A stretch of 64,000 nucleotides of DNA from Mauremys mutica (GCF_020497125.1 NW_025422890.1:279656-343655); one strand, 5' to 3'; positions 20,775-31,499 are shown, counted from the first letter of the stretch. A program made the numbers and translations. The notes: generated by a model not told the origin, from the sequence alone.

Positions 20775-21413
20775 CAGGGCCAGCTCTACTGTTTTTGCCA
20801 CCCCAAGCAGTGCCTAATTGCCGCTGCAGAAGGCGGGGGCAGCCCGAGTGCCCTTAAGGCAGCTCGCGTCCAGAGGCGGCTCTAGGAATTTGGCCGCCCC
20901 AAGCAGGGCGGCACGCCGCGGGGGGCGCGCTGCCGGTCGCTGGTCCCATGGCTCAGGGGGACCTCTCGCAGATGTGCCTGCGGCGGGTGCACTGGTCCCG
21001 CGGCTCGGGTGGACCATCCGCAGGCATGCCTGCGGGAAGTCCACCGGAGCCGCGGGACCAGTGCACCCTCTGCAGTCATGCCTGTGGGAGGTCTGCTGGT
21101 CCCGTGGCTCCGGTGGACCTCCCACAGGCATGACTGTGGAAGGTCCGCCGGAGCCGCCTGCCACCCTCCCGGCAAAATGCCGCCCCACGCGTGCGCTTTG
21201 CGCGCTGGGGTCTGGAGCCGGCCCTGCTCGCGCGTTTCCACGGGCTGAAGACAGAAGCTGCCACTGAATCGCCACCGCCACGGAAGCGCGTGCTCCCTAA
21301 CGGCATACGGACTGCCCCCGCCATCAGCGGCGGCTTGGGGGCAAAAACATAGGGACTGCCGCCCCTTGCAGATTGCCGCTCCAAGCACCTGCTGGTGCCT
21401 GGACCCGGCCCTG
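20775..21413. mobile_element. GGCCGGCTCTA-type repeat with nested copy
   Basis: The outer element starts CAGGGCCAGCTCTACTG and ends GACCCGGCCCTG. A second family member at 20,871-21,226 (CAGAGGCGGCTCTAGG ... GGAGCCGGCCCTG) is nested inside, with flanks CTCGCGTC/CTCGCGCG sharing six of eight bases. The inner copy holds CCACAGGCATG-type repeats in both orientations. Confidence 0.7.
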
Positions 21414-21486
21414 GATCCAAGACAAGCAGGAAGATCCGTCATTACAGAAATAAGGATTGAGATAGATAGATGGGGGGGGGTATGGG

Positions 21487-21593
<107 letters not shown>

Positions 21594-21751
21594 GGTGCAT
21601 GGGGATAGACAGATATTTGGTACAGGAATGTTAAAATGGTGTCAGAGTTTTCAGACCAGAGGCCCGTTCGCTCTCTTGCACCCAGGGCAGGAGAGTTTTG
21701 CTTGTGTCGTTGCTGCCCCCATGCGGCAGGCGCGGGAAGTTCCGCAGCTCT

Positions 21752-21790
21752 GGTTTTTGTATTAGCGTCGACAGTGTTAGTGTCACTGTG
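21752..21790 (-). promoter_or_regulatory. Consensus 23-RSS
   Basis: The nonamer is ACAAAAACC (21,752-21,760), the spacer is exactly 23 bp, and the heptamer is CACAGTG (21,784-21,790). Both motifs are perfect, one of the best signals in the window. Confidence 0.93.
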
Positions 21791-22244
21791 TGTGAAAAGT
21801 GTCTGCCACAGTAATAGCGGGCGCTGTCCTCGGTTCTCAGGCCGGTCATTTGCAGATACAGCTCACTCTTGGAATTGTCCCTGGAGATGGTGAATCGCCC
21901 TTGAACAGCTGGGGAATACGACTGGCTGGATCCATCGGGCCTAATCTCAGCCACCCACTCCAGCCCCTTCCCGGGAGCCTGTCGAACCCAATGCATAAGG
22001 TAGCTGCTGAAGGTGAAGCCGGAGGCTTTGCAGGAGAGGCGGAGAGAATGTCCGGGCTTTTTCACATCCCCTCCGGACTCCACCAGCTGCACCTGGGACC
22101 GGACACCTGGGAATAAAGGCACGTTACAAGTATCGGTATAAAACAATAAGAATTGTATCGTCTCCTGGCTCTGTCATTTAATCAGGAGAACAGAATACCT
22201 TCCAAAGCTGATACAATTAAAACACTTGCGATCCAAAGTCTCAT
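21791..22244 (-). CDS. IGHV: IGHV gene, clan III-like, apparently intact
   Basis: The leader exon (22,199-22,244, 46 nt) reads [15 protein letters not shown], a hydrophobic signal with a GT donor. After a 92-bp intron the V exon (21,791-22,106) completes the signal with GVRS and starts [17 protein letters not shown]. Both cysteines, [14 protein letters not shown] and [26 protein letters not shown] are present. CDR1 has SYLMH. The germline end is YYCGRHFSH before the heptamer, about three codons longer than the CARD endings of its neighbours, so it contributes more to CDR3. The close paralogue is at 13.2 kb. No lesion is visible. Confidence 0.93.
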
Positions 22245-22352
22245 TGTGCCTGGTTTGGAGGGGAAAGTTCTTAGGGGACTGGCGGGTGACTGCACAGACC
22301 CAGGGGGTGCGGATTGTGTCTCCGTGTGCAGTCTGGGCAGAGAGAGGCTCAG

Positions 22353-22386
22353 ATTTAAACAGGAAACTCTCCACCCATATTTGCAT
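22353..22386 (-). promoter_or_regulatory. V promoter: octamer and TATA-like box
   Basis: A perfect ATGCAAAT (22,379-22,386) and TTTAAAT (22,353-22,359) on the minus strand lie 135 bp upstream of the leader ATG. Confidence 0.85.
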
Positions 22387-22539
22387 ATTCCCCTCCTTAT
22401 AAGGGACGCCAACTCCTTTCCCTAAGGCTGTTCATTTCTTGCTTCAGGGCTCAGAGAGGAGTCCCTGTCGCTGTGTCTGTGCAGCGCCCAGCACCGGTGG
22501 GTTATAAAGGGTGGAAAAACAGCTGCTGGGAATGAGCCC

Positions 22540-23450
22540 AATCCCCCGTTTATGAAGTTAGCGCCTGATTGTTATCAAATGATACAGTCGTGGGGAAGGG
22601 GTCTCCGGCGCCCCCGCCCATAGGAACGTTGGGTCAGTAACTGGGGAGGGGTTGGGTCACAGGGTTGCACTGGGCTGGGACACCCCCTGGGGTGGCGAGT
22701 GCAGTGTGACTGGAAGTCTCTCTCTAGGTGAGCTGCAGGCAGCTCTGAAGGGAGCTCATTATTAGAGATGGAGCTTCACATTGGTGATTCCGTTCCCATC
22801 CCTGTTCCCGTTCCGACTCGTACCGCACTTCCCATTTACACCTAGGTTGCAAACCCACTGTGGGTAGATAGAGTCCTTGTGTTCTGTCTTTTTACAGTGC
22901 CTAGCACGCAGGGGCCTTAGTCGGTGATAGGAGGCGTTAGGCGGTAGGACCACAACCACCCCCAACTCCACCACCACCACCACTACTGTGTCCGTTCCCA
23001 CTCCCCTTCATACACCTATAGCCATTCACTCACTCCTCTTTCCATTCCCAGCTCCGGTCTGACTCCCGTTCTCTTCAATATCCCCCTGCTCATTTTCACA
23101 CAGGCTGATGTTCCTGTTAAAACATATTCCTGTTTGCGTTCCCATTCCTAGTTATCCAGTCAAACTCCCATTCCTTTTCTCTTTCCTCTTCGCCGTCCCA
23201 TTCCTGCTCACACTGACATTCCTGTTCCCATCCCTACTCAGATTCCCAGTCCCATTGCTGGGGTAGGAGCCTGGGCATTAGGCCCTGAAGTAATTCTAAG
23301 CACTAACAGAATCATGGCACAGTGTTTGAATATGCCCATAATAGTGCTACCAATACATGCAAAAGTCACACCCAGGAAGCAGCACCTATCCTGTTAGATA
23401 GGATGCTACACTGAACCAGAACGGCACAAGAGTGGTTTTTTTCTTTCAGG
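22540..23450. other. V upstream flank and CATTCCC-rich stretch
   Basis: 22,540-22,940 is homologous to the flank of the 13.2-kb V gene. From about 22,780 to 23,260 an irregular pyrimidine-rich sequence recurs with CCCATTCC and GTTCCC motifs. No gene was found. Confidence 0.55.
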
Positions 23451-23481
23451 CGGCGGCGGGGAGAGGGGCAGGGGAAGAAAG

Positions 23482-24534
23482 TTGAGGGGTCAAGAATGTG
23501 TTAAGGCAGGGGAAATGGAGCTAGGAAGAGTCTTTATGAACTCTGACCAAGATGTGGCCACCTTCCTGAGCGGCTCCCTGGACGGTTTGTTCGCCTGGGA
23601 CAGAAGCGACATCGCCTCGCTGTGGACCCGCGCCCGCAACGCCACCCGCCGACTGGGAAAGCGACTGGGCTGCCGATGGGTGTGGAGCGAGGAATGGCAG
23701 GAGCTAGGAGTCCTGGTGCCACATATCGGGACGGAGGGCAACACCGTCGTCAATCCCGGAGCCAGAGGCATGCCGGAGAGGTCGCTGAAGGCCACCATCC
23801 GCGCGCTCTACGTGGACACCCAGAAGAAAAAGCCAGACCAGGGCAAGGCTTTCGAGGTCACCAGCAAGTGGGACTCCAGCAACCACTTCCTCCCCTTAGG
23901 CAGCTTCATCCGTTTCGCCGACTGGCGGTTCATACACCGCGCCCGGCTGAACTGTGTGCCCCTCAACGGAGCCATCCGCCACGGGAACCTGGACAAATGC
24001 TGCCGGAAATGTGGGTACACCATGGAGACCTTGCCCCACGTCCTGTGCAGCTGCAGGCCCCATGGCAGAGCCTGGCAGCTGCGCCACAACGCTGTCCAGG
24101 ACCGCCTGGTGAAGGCCATCGCCCCGCACCTGGGAGAGATAGCTGTAAATCGCGCCATCCCCGGCACCGACAGCCTGCTGCGCCCGGACATCGTCGTCAC
24201 GGATGAGGACCGGAAAAAGATCATCCTCGTCGACGTGACGATCCCATTCGAAAATAGGACCATGGCCTTCCGCCAAGCCCGAGCCCGCAAACTCGAAAAG
24301 TACGCTCCCCTGGCTGACACCCTGCGAGCAAAGGGCTACGAGGTCCACACCGATGCTCTGATCGTTGGGGCCTTGGGCGCCTGGGACCCCCTTAATGAAC
24401 GCGTGCTGCAGACCTGTGGGGTGGGCCGTCGCTATGCGCGGCTCATTAGATGCCTAATGGTCTCGGACGCTATCCGGTGGTCCAGAGACATTTACACAGA
24501 GCACGTCACCGGCCACCGTCAATACCAAGAATGA
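23482..24534 (+). CDS. R2-like retrotransposon, C-terminal endonuclease ORF
   Basis: An open frame of 350 codons encodes the C-terminal part of an RLE-type non-LTR retrotransposon protein. Around residues 174-192 there is a CCHC finger of the C-x2-C-x8-H-x4-C type (CRKCGYTMETLPHVLCSC). It is followed by a restriction-like endonuclease core, RPDIVV then KIILVDVTIPFEN, giving the PD...D signature. Downstream is a conserved tail (IVGALGAWDPLNERVL, VSDAIRWSRDIY). This endonuclease would nick the target to prime reverse transcription. The RT domain with its catalytic aspartates is absent, so the copy is 5'-truncated, and the start given is simply the first Met in frame. Codon use is GC-rich, unlike the surroundings. 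No 28S rDNA lies beside it. R2 is my best assignment; a related RLE clade is possible. Confidence 0.8.
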   Translation: MRGQECVKAGEMELGRVFMNSDQDVATFLSGSLDGLFAWDRSDIASLWTRARNATRRLGKRLGCRWVWSEEWQELGVLVPHIGTEGNTVVNPGARGMPERSLKATIRALYVDTQKKKPDQGKAFEVTSKWDSSNHFLPLGSFIRFADWRFIHRARLNCVPLNGAIRHGNLDKCCRKCGYTMETLPHVLCSCRPHGRAWQLRHNAVQDRLVKAIAPHLGEIAVNRAIPGTDSLLRPDIVVTDEDRKKIILVDVTIPFENRTMAFRQARARKLEKYAPLADTLRAKGYEVHTDALIVGALGAWDPLNERVLQTCGVGRRYARLIRCLMVSDAIRWSRDIYTEHVTGHRQYQE

Positions 24535-24583
24535 GCCAGCGTGACTTTGCACACCCATAAGGCTGAAGTGACCTGTAAACTTC

Positions 24584-25386
24584 TGTCATAGGTCTCACCC
24601 CCACTTAGAACTGTTGGGTTCACAAGGTGGGGACCTGCTTAGACTCCTCTAAACTAACATCCTAGTTTAGATCTGGTAAAAGCTGCCACCACCCAATAAT
24701 GTACGTTTATTGGGACACAGTCCTTCCCCAAAAATCCTTGGGGATCCCAAGAGCCCCAAATCCATGGAGTTCTTATACCTAGGAGAAATAAACCATTCCC
24801 CCCTGCTTCCTCCCCGCTCGCTTTTCCTAGGAGAGATACCGGGATCCAACTACAGAGGGATGCCTCCCTCCTCCCCTTTCCCTGAGAATTCACCCAAGGA
24901 AAGATTAACCAAGTCCTTAACAGAAAAGATTTATTAAAGAATAAAAAGAAAGTAACTGTCTCTGTAATACCCAGATGGAGCAATACACAGAGTCTAAACT
25001 TATCAATCTCTGGAGAGAATTCCCCCTCCTTTCTTTCTCAGTAAAAGCAATAACAGTACAGAATTAAAGAAATTCTATAGCAAAACACAGAATTGCAAAT
25101 ACAGAAATAAAAGTATAAGAATACTAGTTCCTTGCTAATACTCACTAGCTTGAATAGAAGAATTTATTGCAGAAACCTGGGAGGACTTGATTAAGATGTC
25201 TGGACTCCCTCAACTCCCAAGAGAGACTCTCTAAAAAACAAAAGAACAGAAAAAAAACTTCCCTCCACAGGGATTTGAAAATATCTTGTCCCTGATTGAT
25301 CCTCTGGTCAGGTGTCCACAGGTACTGCTTGTTAACCCTTTACAGGTAGAAAAAGAACCTTAACCCTTAACTAACTGTTTATGACA
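24584..25386 (-). mobile_element. Solo LTR, TSD ACTTC
   Basis: It starts TGTCATAGG and ends CTGTTTATGACA, which is the inverse orientation of the LTR at 41,505-42,215. The 5-bp flanks ACTTC (24,579-24,583 and 25,387-25,391) are identical. It interrupts the region just 3' of the R2-like frame, so it inserted after that element. Confidence 0.88.
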
Positions 25387-25391
25387 ACTTC

Positions 25392-25780
25392 CCCTGTTGG
25401 ACTTTATCCCCTGAGCCCTGAACCAACCAAACTGAACTCTGCCCTGTGAGGGTCATCCTATCATCATTACCCAGCCCGCTCATTTATTCATGCCCACGAC
25501 TATCCATAACCTGTTTGTATGAGTGATGTACCCTCACTGCTTGCTGGCTGTACCTTGAACTCACCCACCATATACCCCGCATTGGGGACATGACAGATTG
25601 TGTATATGTATATGCCGTCATTAACCAAACGCTAACATCCCCCTACAACCTGTATGTTACCCCCAATGACAAATAACTGACGCTTCAAACACTTTGTATC
25701 GTTTATTTTTAAATATTCTCTAATTACTCTCTGCAATGAAACATTTATCTTCTTATATGGCCTCCTGTGAAATTATCTGT
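25392..25780. other. Gene-free stretch right of solo LTR
   Basis: Part may be the continuation of the R2-like element's 3' untranslated region, since the LTR inserted within 50 bp of its stop codon. Otherwise nothing was recognised. Confidence 0.3.
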
Positions 25781-25784
25781 GGGA

Positions 25785-25990
25785 AACAAAGTGAAATTAA
25801 AACGCTGGCTTGTTTCTTTACTCTTCTTCGTACCTAATGGGCTCATAGTAACTTGCAGACCTTGATCACCACCAGTAGATACATTCTCCTGCAGTTGCAG
25901 AGGAAGGTTTTTGGCTGAGATCAGGCTGGTTTACTTTCCTTGTGATGCCGGCATATATGCCAGGTTTTTGCAGAACTGGGAACAGAGCCT
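25785..25990. repeat. Duplicated V-flank segment, left copy
   Basis: It aligns with about 30,130-30,380 (AATGGGCTC, GAGATACATTCTC-like and TGCAGTTGCRGAGGAAG motifs). It contains GGTTTTTGG followed by CTGAGATCAGGCTGG, which resembles the nonamer end of a V recombination signal, but no V exon is readable. The two copies bracket the hAT and CR1 remnants. Confidence 0.5.
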
Positions 25991-26014
25991 GTGATAAATG
26001 AAAGGGGGTGGGGG

Positions 26015-29000
26015 GCAATGTTCCCCCTAATTTTTAACAGGCCACGTGCGCAAAAATTTTCTTCTGTGCAAATTTTTGAAGCAGAGTTCACATTTGTGTG
26101 CCATGAGACAAATGCACCCAAGTGAGTAAAATGCTTGTACATTTAAAAAGTTTTAATTTGCAATTTGTAATAATAATACTAATAGTTCTACACCATGTTA
26201 TTTTATATATGTCATTTTTAAATACTTAGAAAAAGGAAATTTAACCATTATTCATGAAGCAGAAGTTAGTTTTAAGCATTACACTTTATGATATTTTTAT
26301 AGACAATCATGAGCATATATCAAGCATATATTAATCATGATCATTATCAGTCCATAGGCTTCTGGCCATTGGTGTCCAATTTCAAGTTTCATTCTATACA
26401 CATGTCCGAAAAGATTTTGATAAACATATAATAAAATGATTTAATAAGTGTGTCATTATTTCAGTTTATATAGGTTTTCAGATAGAGGCATCATAAGTAA
26501 AAAAAGAAAAACAAAAGTTTGTTTTTTAAATTTAATTTTTTTCTAAAAAATATCAATAAATGATTATCAGCCAAGAATAAGATATGTATTTACAAATGCA
26601 TTTTAATTTCCTTATTGGTTGAAATGTCAAACTAACCTTACTGTTTTTCCCTGCGATCTTTTTAATTTGCCCATTCAATATAAACTCTGTCCTGATCTAT
26701 CAGTCCTCCATCCATAAAGCCATGCTCACAGTCTGCACTTGATGCTAGGAATGTTCCTCCAATATCCATCAACTTTGCAAGATCCTGAAACTGTTCCTTC
26801 TGGTGAGCAAATGTCACCATATCTGGGAAACTTAAAACCAATTGGCTTTTCATTCTTTCAGCTACTGCAAACTTGAAGTCATTGTACTAAATGACTATAA
26901 CAATCTCTTCAGAAAGAAAGTCTTTGTATTTTGTACATAGGGATTTGACCTGATGAATTCCAAAATTGAAGTCACACTTAACTATTGCTGCACAGTCAAA
27001 AGTGGACCACTCCTGGACTTCATCTTTTGGAAACCTGTCTGCCAAATGTGAACACAAGATGTTTATGAAAGTTATTATGGAGCTGGTATCAATTTCATTA
27101 TTTTCTTGAGAGCTCACATCTAAGAGAGCCTTAACTTTGTCACTCCATAAGTCTGAATCTCCAAGGTACTGTCTTCTGATCTTGTCCAGTTTACCTTGGG
27201 TGTAAGAGGTGTAAGGCCCTTTTTCTGGAGCAGCATGGATAGTGAAGCCAGCACCACCAAAACATTATTCAAAACTTCTAATGTTATTCGGTATTCCATG
27301 ATATTCAGCTTTTTGTGGCAGTATTTAGAAACTGAATCAGTATCTTTGTCTTGTTCAAAATATTCCAGAAGAGGATTATAGTTGCGAATAATTGCTCAAA
27401 GCGCAAAAAGTGCCTGGATAACCAGCGCACTTCATTGAGTGGCCTGAAAGCCACTGACTAACATTCAGAAGCCTCCACTATTTCCTGAAATTTGCATTTT
27501 CTCCTGGATGACCGACAGAACACTGTATAGACAGTTCTCATTAAGGTTTCGATGTCTCTTATCAGCTTGACCTCTTTCCATGCATCGGAAATCCCCAAGT
27601 CTTCCTGGTGTGGAATGCAATGTTGCTGCACTAAGTGTGGAACATCACGTTTCAGCTGAGCTGCCATGCCATTGAGTTTGCCCATCACGGAGGCATCATC
27701 AGATATGAACATCACCATTTTCATTAGATCAGGTTGGTGTTTTTTATAAAACTCTTTGATTGCGGACACTATTGAAACACCATCACCTTCTTGCAATTGT
27801 AATAGTCTACCAAAGTTTTATAGTCTGCAGAATTTATGGATCTATATTTAAAGTAGAATATCAAGTATCTGTTAATGGATATATCAATGCTTTCATCAAC
27901 AGCAAGACTTTGAAACATTGCCGATGCTATTTCATGCATGAGGTCATTTTGGACAATGCAGTTGATAATTTCAAGAAATTCGAAAGCATAATTTTTACTT
28001 CTCCAGCTCGCTGGTATGTGCACATACTTTTCCTTATGGTCATGAAGATCCTGAACAGAAACCATTGAGCTGTTCATTTTAATAGCCAACAACACACTGT
28101 CAATAAGTACCTTGATTTTTTCTGGGTTTGAGCACTTGCATTCAAGATTAATTTGCCTCCTCTGCTTTTCAGCTGGACTTTCAAGAATCATGCTAAGCAA
28201 TCTGCTCCGTAAGGAAGGGTTTTTGTTTCTAAGTCTTGTTACACCATCTATATGAGCTTTGCTTGACAGATGACACTAAGAAATCCAACTTCCATACGTT
28301 GTTCCACATTCTTCCTGTTGAAAATTCTCCCGAACCTCTGGCATCTCGACAATATACACATTGTCCATATCACATGTGACTATTTCACAAAGTTTAATAA
28401 GCATTACACTATGTGACTTTGGTATAACCCTCTCTATAGTCTCATCCAGCTATCCAGATTTAAATGAAGTCACTGTTCTTTTACGCTTTAGACCACTAGA
28501 AAGTGACATTTTGGGATTGATTTTTTACCAGATTGGTTGATTTAAAATTAATACTTTTATTATATGGCTACTATTTCAATGCACTGAATAATGTAATTTG
28601 ACAAAAGGGGCAAACAGGAGATCATTCAGCTCAGGATACCGGAAGTTTGTGCGTAGCAAAAAAATGCGGCAAAAAAGTGGGAAAATGGTAAAACATCCTG
28701 AGTAAATGTATGAAGTCCAAAGCCTTTGAAAGGTTTCAATCATGAAAACAACACTTTGTTCATTTCTGGGAAATCCTTGCAGTTCCTTACCAACTACGGC
28801 CAGGCAATTTGACTGCTTCGCATGTACTTGAGTTTGTACACAGGCAAATGAACAGACTATAGGGAGATGTGTGGTTCTCAATAGTCCCAATGTGATCAAC
28901 ATTCCATGTTGAAAATGCTGGTGAGGAGGGGTACAATTCATTGCCCTCCTTATCCTTTCCATCTCTTGCCAGCTAGTAGAATCTGGCTGTGTTGACAGAT

Positions 29001-29150
29001 GGCGGGCGAACAATGTCGAAAGTCACCCATAAATGATATTTCGGCCTGGCTCTGATGTAGTATTTCATTTTTTGTGTGCACTGTGTTTCGCCATGTGCGT
29101 GGGGTTTTGGATCTGTGCGCGCACGCACACATGCAAGGTTCAGAGGGAAG
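26015..29150 (-). mobile_element. Decayed autonomous hAT transposon
   Basis: Its ends resemble each other when inverted (left CAATGTTCCCCCTAA with GCCACGTGCGC, right CTCTTCCCTCTGAA with ATGTGTGCG), as in hAT families with CAGTGTTCCCTCTAA termini. Minus-strand frames between about 28,500 and 26,650 encode broken transposase. The flanking 8-mers do not match, so the boundaries are approximate to tens of bases. Confidence 0.6.
26650..28510 (-). pseudogene. hAT transposase pseudogene
   Basis: Several frames read in order on the minus strand. About 28,200-27,770 contains a KQRRQINLECKCSNPEKIK stretch and LAVDESIDISINRYLIFY. 27,796-27,458 contains MFISDDASVMGKLNGMAAQL and HCIPHQEDLGISDAWKEVK, the DDE-type core and helical insertion region of hAT transposases of the ZNF862/KIAA0543-like group. 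27,117-26,662 contains LCSHLADRFPKDEVQEW and FCSHxLADRF-like C-terminal dimerisation material. Frameshifts and stops separate the pieces. It would originally have catalysed cut-and-paste transposition in the nucleus and is now inactive. Confidence 0.72.
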
Positions 29151-29179
29151 AGTGCTTTTCAGAGGTTAATATGCAGCTC

Positions 29180-29530
29180 CTTGCATAGGCACTGACTCCA
29201 GGGCTGGAGCTACAGACACCAACCTGCCAATGGGGTGGTGCTCACTGCTTAACCCCCTGCTCTACCCTGGGCCCTGCCCCCACTCCATCCCTTCCTCCAA
29301 TGCCCCCCGCCTCTTCCTGCAAACGTCCTGTGCCCTCCCCGCTCTTCATCCCCTCAGAGCCTCCTGCATGTAAAACAGCTGATCACGGCAAGCAGGAGAC
29401 ATGCAGGGGTGTGTGTGTGTGTGGAGGGGGAGGCGCTGGGAGCTGGGGGGAAGCTCATGGGGGGGGCTGATGATGTATTACTGGGGCTCTTTGGCAATGT
29501 ACATTGGTAAATTCTGGCTCCTTCTCAGGC
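29180..29530. repeat. Unclassified repeat-like stretch with (GT)n
   Basis: It contains TGACTCCAGGGCTGGAGCTA, C-rich sequence and a short (GT)n at 29,410-29,423. No coding potential was recognised. Confidence 0.35.
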
Positions 29531-29637
29531 TCAGGTTGGTCACCCCTGGCCTTAGGAGCTTGGACCACAGCCACCCCCAACTCCAACACTAATAATAAAA
29601 ATGTCAATAATAGTAATAATAAATTCATTTGGTGGCC

Positions 29638-29880
29638 CCTAGTTCTTATAATGTGGGAACAGTTAAATAACTTTTCCTTATTCACTTTCTCCACATCACT
29701 CATGATTTTATAGACCTCTATCATATCCCCCCTTAGTCTCCTCTTTTCCAAGCTGAAGAGTCCTAGCCTCTTTAAGCTCTCCTCATATCGGACCCATTCC
29801 AACCCCCCTAATAATTTTAGTTGTCCTTTCTGAACCTTTTCTAATGCCAGACCAGTATATCTTTTTTGAGATGAGGGGAC
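29638..29880 (-). mobile_element. CR1 LINE fragment, end of ORF2
   Basis: The minus strand encodes LGLFSLEKRRLRGDMIEVYK, the conserved C-terminal motif of CR1 reverse-transcriptase ORFs, followed by KLF and RTRGH-like residues. It is 5'-truncated and interrupted. Confidence 0.85.
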
Positions 29881-29885
29881 CACAT

Positions 29886-30065
29886 AAGAACGGCCGTACC
29901 GGGTCAGAGCAAAGGTCCATCTAGCCCAGTATCTGTCTACCGATAGTGGCCAATGCCAGGTGCCCCAGAGGGAGTGAACCTAACAGGCAATGATCAAATG
30001 ATCTCTCTCCCACCATCCATCTTCATCCTCTGATGAACAGAGGCTAGGGATACCATTCTTACCCA
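29886..30065 (+). mobile_element. CR1-type repeat fragment
   Basis: AAGAACGGCCGTACCGGGTC, GGTCCATCTAGCCCAGTAT and GCCAGGTGCCCCAGAGGGA identify the common sauropsid repeat also found at 10,690, 51,240 and 62,430. Confidence 0.65.
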
Positions 30066-30289
30066 GTGTGCGCAGTATTGGAGATGTGGGCATTACACAT
30101 CTATATTTGTATATGCCCGCTGTGAAATGAAGCGTGGGGAAGAAAGTTAAATTAAACCACTGGGTTTGTTTACTCTGCTTTGTACCGAATGGGCTCGTTG
30201 TTCCTTGCAGCCCTTGACCGCCACCAGGAGATACATTCTCATGCAGTTGCGGAGGAAGCTTTTGGCAAAGGGGTTGGTTTCCTTTCCCT

Positions 30290-30400
30290 CTGCTGTCTGC
30301 ACGGTAAATACAGGGCCGGGTTCTCTTCTGGACTCAAGCTGCCAAGTTTCTGCAGAACTGGGATTAGAGCCCACGTGTCCCAAGAGCAGCCCAGTGGGCC
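30290..30400 (-). pseudogene. IGHV: Possible IGHV relic, FR3 end
   Basis: The minus strand reads LQKLGSLSPEENPALYLPCR, similar to LQxxSLxPEDTALYYCAR with small insertions. It sits just left of CTTTTGGC, possibly a decayed nonamer, in a segment duplicated at 25.8 kb. No other V features remain. Confidence 0.35.
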
Positions 30401-30404
30401 AGCA

Positions 30405-30864
30405 ACTACCCTGCCGTGCCCCCAAATAAACTCTCCGTCTGGCCGGGACATCGATGCTTCCCTGGATCAGGCTGGTTTGCGGCAAAGGAGGGAAGGGCCT
30501 GGGCCCAGCCACCCCTGATTACACAGGTGCCAAACCTGGGCGAGATGAGGCGATTACCCTACAAAGAGCAGCAGGGGCTGCAGTGAAAGGGGAATGCTCG
30601 GTGCTCGTCCGGCAGAGTCCTGGGGGTTAGGACTGAGACTCCGGCCAGGCAGGGTAATTGATGAGGCCCAGTGTAAATTCCCCCAGTCCTGGTGAGAAAG
30701 GGCCGGTCCCTGGATCCTGCTTTCTGTGACCCTAGGGTTGCCTAAAGCAGCGGGTGAATCCGAACCGTTCCGAACCGAACAGACTGACTCGCTGGTGAGA
30801 ACCCCCAGCAGCCGGACTGGCGGCATCAAAGCAGCCGGGAGTTTCTGTGCTAATCGCAATGGGA
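30405..30864. other. Gene-free V 3' flank
   Basis: No gene. The right part (30,810-30,864, AAAGCAGCCGGGAGTTTCTG) is the usual flank next to V recombination signals. Confidence 0.4.
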
Positions 30865-30903
30865 GGTTTTTGTCTGAGCTCAGCCCAGCTTTCCCTCACT
30901 GTG
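30865..30903 (-). promoter_or_regulatory. Consensus 23-RSS of a frameshifted V
   Basis: Perfect nonamer ACAAAAACC (30,865-30,873), 23-bp spacer, perfect heptamer CACAGTG (30,897-30,903). Confidence 0.9.
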
Positions 30904-31344
30904 AATCCCGCACAGTGATACCGGGCGGTGTCCTCGGGCTTCAGGCCGGTCATTTCCAGGTACAACAGACTGTTGGGGTCATCACTGGTGACGGTGGATC
31001 GCCCTTTTACCGAGTCACTGTAGTTATATACTGGTGCTGTAAATGTAGGCGACCCACTCCAGCCCCTTCCCGGGAGCCTGTCGGACCCAGCTAATCCGGT
31101 GGCTGCTGAAGGGGATCCCGGAACCTTTGCAGGAGAGGCGGAGAGAGTCGCCGGGCTTTTTCACATCCCCTCCGGACTCCACCAGCTGCACCTGCGACTG
31201 GACACCTGAGAATAAAGACAGGTTACAAATTACTCCAATTTCAGTGGCAACAGTGTAATGTTCCCTGTTCCTCCAGCGCAGTTACGGGGCTAAAATACCT
31301 TCTAAAGCGGCTACAATGAAAAACAAACGGAGCCAAAGGACCAT
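30904..31344 (-). pseudogene. IGHV: IGHV pseudogene, single frameshift in CDR2
   Basis: The leader exon (31,299-31,344, 46 nt) reads MVLWLRLFFIVAALE with a GT donor, and the V exon is 30,904-31,205. FR1 is [16 protein letters not shown] and FR2 is [14 protein letters not shown]. The frame then meets TAA in CDR2 (about 31,025-31,035). Deleting one base there explains the shift, because FR3 ([19 protein letters not shown]) is open in the next frame. Promoter, splice sites and RSS are intact, so this is a young or allelic pseudogene. A single sequencing error would give the same picture. Confidence 0.85.
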
Positions 31345-31489
31345 TTTCCCTGGTGTTGGAGGGGAAAGTTCTCAGGGGAATTGGCTGATAAATGCACAGA
31401 CACAAGTGGTCTGGATTATCTCTACGGGAGCAACCTGGGCGGGGGAAAGGGGGGGGGTTGAAGGGGAATTTGAATATTCTTTATTCCGT

Positions 31490-31497
31490 ATTTGCAT
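31490..31497 (-). promoter_or_regulatory. Octamer of the 30.9-kb V pseudogene
   Basis: Perfect ATGCAAAT on the minus strand, 146 bp upstream of the leader ATG. Confidence 0.82.
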
Positions 31498-31499
31498 AG

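Noticed and set aside
23490..24348. Minus-strand and alternative-frame proteins over the R2-like gene
   Set aside because: They are shadows of the plus-strand frame, which alone carries the CCHC and endonuclease motifs.
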